Origin: Halomonas sp. HL-48
Lineage (GTDB): Bacteria; Pseudomonadota; Gammaproteobacteria; Pseudomonadales; Halomonadaceae
DNA length: 64,000 nucleotides
Assembly: GCF_001314875.1 (NCBI RefSeq)
Contig: NZ_LJZS01000001.1
Span: 186,001-250,000, forward strand
Reading direction: 5' to 3'
Positions 63,312 to 64,000 of this stretch are shown in pieces. The translations under genes were made by a program, and so were the position numbers. How positions within the stretch are numbered: position 1 is the first letter of the stretch; the number at the start of each line of letters is the position of its first letter. The notes beneath the pieces are model-generated. The model did no database searches. It saw only the letters and a program-made list of their open reading frames with translations, and was not told the DNA's origin.

Positions 63312-63501
63312 ATGTAGTAAAGCTACATATGGGTAGTAAATGTTAGCCTTTTGTAGAGGTGAAGATACCGCAAAGTCGCCACGCTGCCAATTCCGGCGGA
63401 AGGGAAAAAACTATCGAAAACAAACTATTGCACCGCAACATAAGCAGTTGTTAAGACGTTGAAAGACACATAAAAGTGCACGCCCATGTAGTCAAACTAC
63501 C
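63312..63501. promoter_or_regulatory. HexR-like palindromes upstream of aceE
   Basis: TGTAGTAAAGCTACA (63313-63327; arms extend to ATGTAG/CTACAT) and TGTAGTCAAACTACC (63487-63501) share the pattern TGTAGTNAANCTAC. GTAGTAAATGTTA at 63333 is a weaker copy. The form resembles the HexR consensus TGTAAT-N-ATTACA as I recall it. The 387-base gap 63153-63539 contains no gene that I can support. Confidence 0.45.
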
Positions 63502-63539
63502 GTTTCATTGCTTGCTTTCACCGTGACTTAAATCACTTT

Positions 63540-64000
63540 TCACCTCGCCAATTGCTGGTGCAAATAGGCCCAGTCAAAGGCCGGCCCGGGGTCGGTTTTG
63601 CGCAGCGGCGCCACACGGGCGTGGCTGGTAATTCGCCCAGGCGTGATTGCCGGATAGCGCGCCCTGAGCCATTTAATCGCCTCTGCCAGGTGGGCATATT
63701 GCGCTTTGGTAAAGGAGGTGGCGTCATCCCCTTCAAGCTCGATGCCCACCGTGAAGTCATTGAGCGCCTTGCGCCAGCGCAGCTGGTTCGGGTCCCACCA
63801 GCAGGAGCGCCCCGCGTGCCAGGCACGCCGATCGGTATCGACGAACTGAATACACTCACCATCGCGGCGAATCAGCATATGGGCCGACACGCGCAGGTGG
63901 GCAATGGCGGCAAAATAAGGATGCGCCTGGGGGTCCAGCCGGTTGGTAAATAGCGCTTCGATGGCAGCCCCGTGAAACTGGCCGGGCGGCAGGCTGATGG
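63540..64000 (-). CDS. ampD: 1,6-anhydro-N-acetylmuramyl-L-alanine amidase AmpD (C-terminal part)
   Basis: The reading frame continues past the track's GTG to the window edge: ISLPPGQFHGAAIEALFTNRLDPQAHPYFAAIAHLRVSAHMLIRRDG precedes the listed 116 residues. So the gene is cut by the right edge and the track start is internal. SAHMLIRRDG, WHAGRSCWWDPNQLR, FTVGIELEGDD and SHARVAPLRKTDPGPAFDW are AmpD marks, including two zinc ligands (H in HAR, D in KTDPG). It recycles cell-wall anhydro-muropeptides in the cytoplasm and so limits beta-lactamase induction where AmpR is present. No neighbour on the left is cotranscribed. Confidence 0.93.
   Translation of the reverse strand, partial: ISLPPGQFHGAAIEALFTNRLDPQAHPYFAAIAHLRVSAHMLIRRDGECIQFVDTDRRAWHAGRSCWWDPNQLRWRKALNDFTVGIELEGDDATSFTKAQYAHLAEAIKWLRARYPAITPGRITSHARVAPLRKTDPGPAFDWAYLHQQLAR

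Overview
The window looks like the chromosome of a Halomonas-type gammaproteobacterium. This rests on the high-GC coding sequence and on the gene set: a phasin, a PuuD urate hydroxylase, DctPQM-type TRAP transport, a CrbS/CrbR-Acs acetate module, Anr, and class II IlvC with IlvY. No database search was possible, so the genus is an inference. Almost every long reading frame is a recognisable metabolic gene. There is no prophage, IS element or CRISPR array.

Layout. 1-6441: start of an ABC solute-binding protein, an RpiR regulator, and a first purine-catabolism block (allantoinase puuE, allantoin/hydantoin racemase, two NCS1 permeases). 6514-8283: a small AT-rich islet with an orphan protein, a brnT-brnA toxin-antitoxin pair and, between them, a sequence with the layout of an integron attC site. 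8284-12423: stand-alone ModF-like ABC ATPase, ilvC and ilvY. 12480-15480: second purine block (FCD GntR regulator, puuD, uraH, divergent uraD). The two purine blocks share a TTGTATACA palindrome in their promoter regions. 15579-18834: phasin, GST and lactate permease. 18956-30391: gamma carbonic anhydrase, a YdiJ-like FAD/Fe-S dehydrogenase, an aminotransferase, a CoA-transferase, an enoyl-CoA hydratase, a TRAP transporter, a GlcG/HbpS-like protein and an FCD GntR regulator, probably one organic-acid catabolic locus. 30403-35726: glcC and glcDEFG. 35856-36453: five tRNA genes (Val-Asp-Asp-Val-Asp, minus strand).

36554-43123: alpha/beta hydrolase, hemN behind an Anr/FNR box, anr, ttcA, a DnaQ-like protein that has lost its catalytic motifs, and its cNMP/CBS/DUF294 partner. 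43692-53387: acetate module, with a two-part sodium:solute symporter, a small membrane protein, the hybrid sensor kinase CrbS (N-terminal transporter domain), CrbR and acetyl-CoA synthetase. 53568-64000: SprT-like protease, UPF0149 protein, cardiolipin synthase-like PLD protein, rsmJ, tsaB, adk, aceF, aceE, and the 3' part of ampD.

The genes converge on two- and three-carbon acids. Urate and allantoin breakdown and glycolate oxidation both lead towards glyoxylate, an aminotransferase may consume it, and lactate, acetate and pyruvate have their own import or activation enzymes. Several regulators sit beside palindromes that could be their operators. The most unusual items are the attC-like site in the AT-rich islet, the shared purine palindrome, the TTGAATTCA motif of the TRAP locus, and the degenerate exonuclease-nucleotidyltransferase pair.
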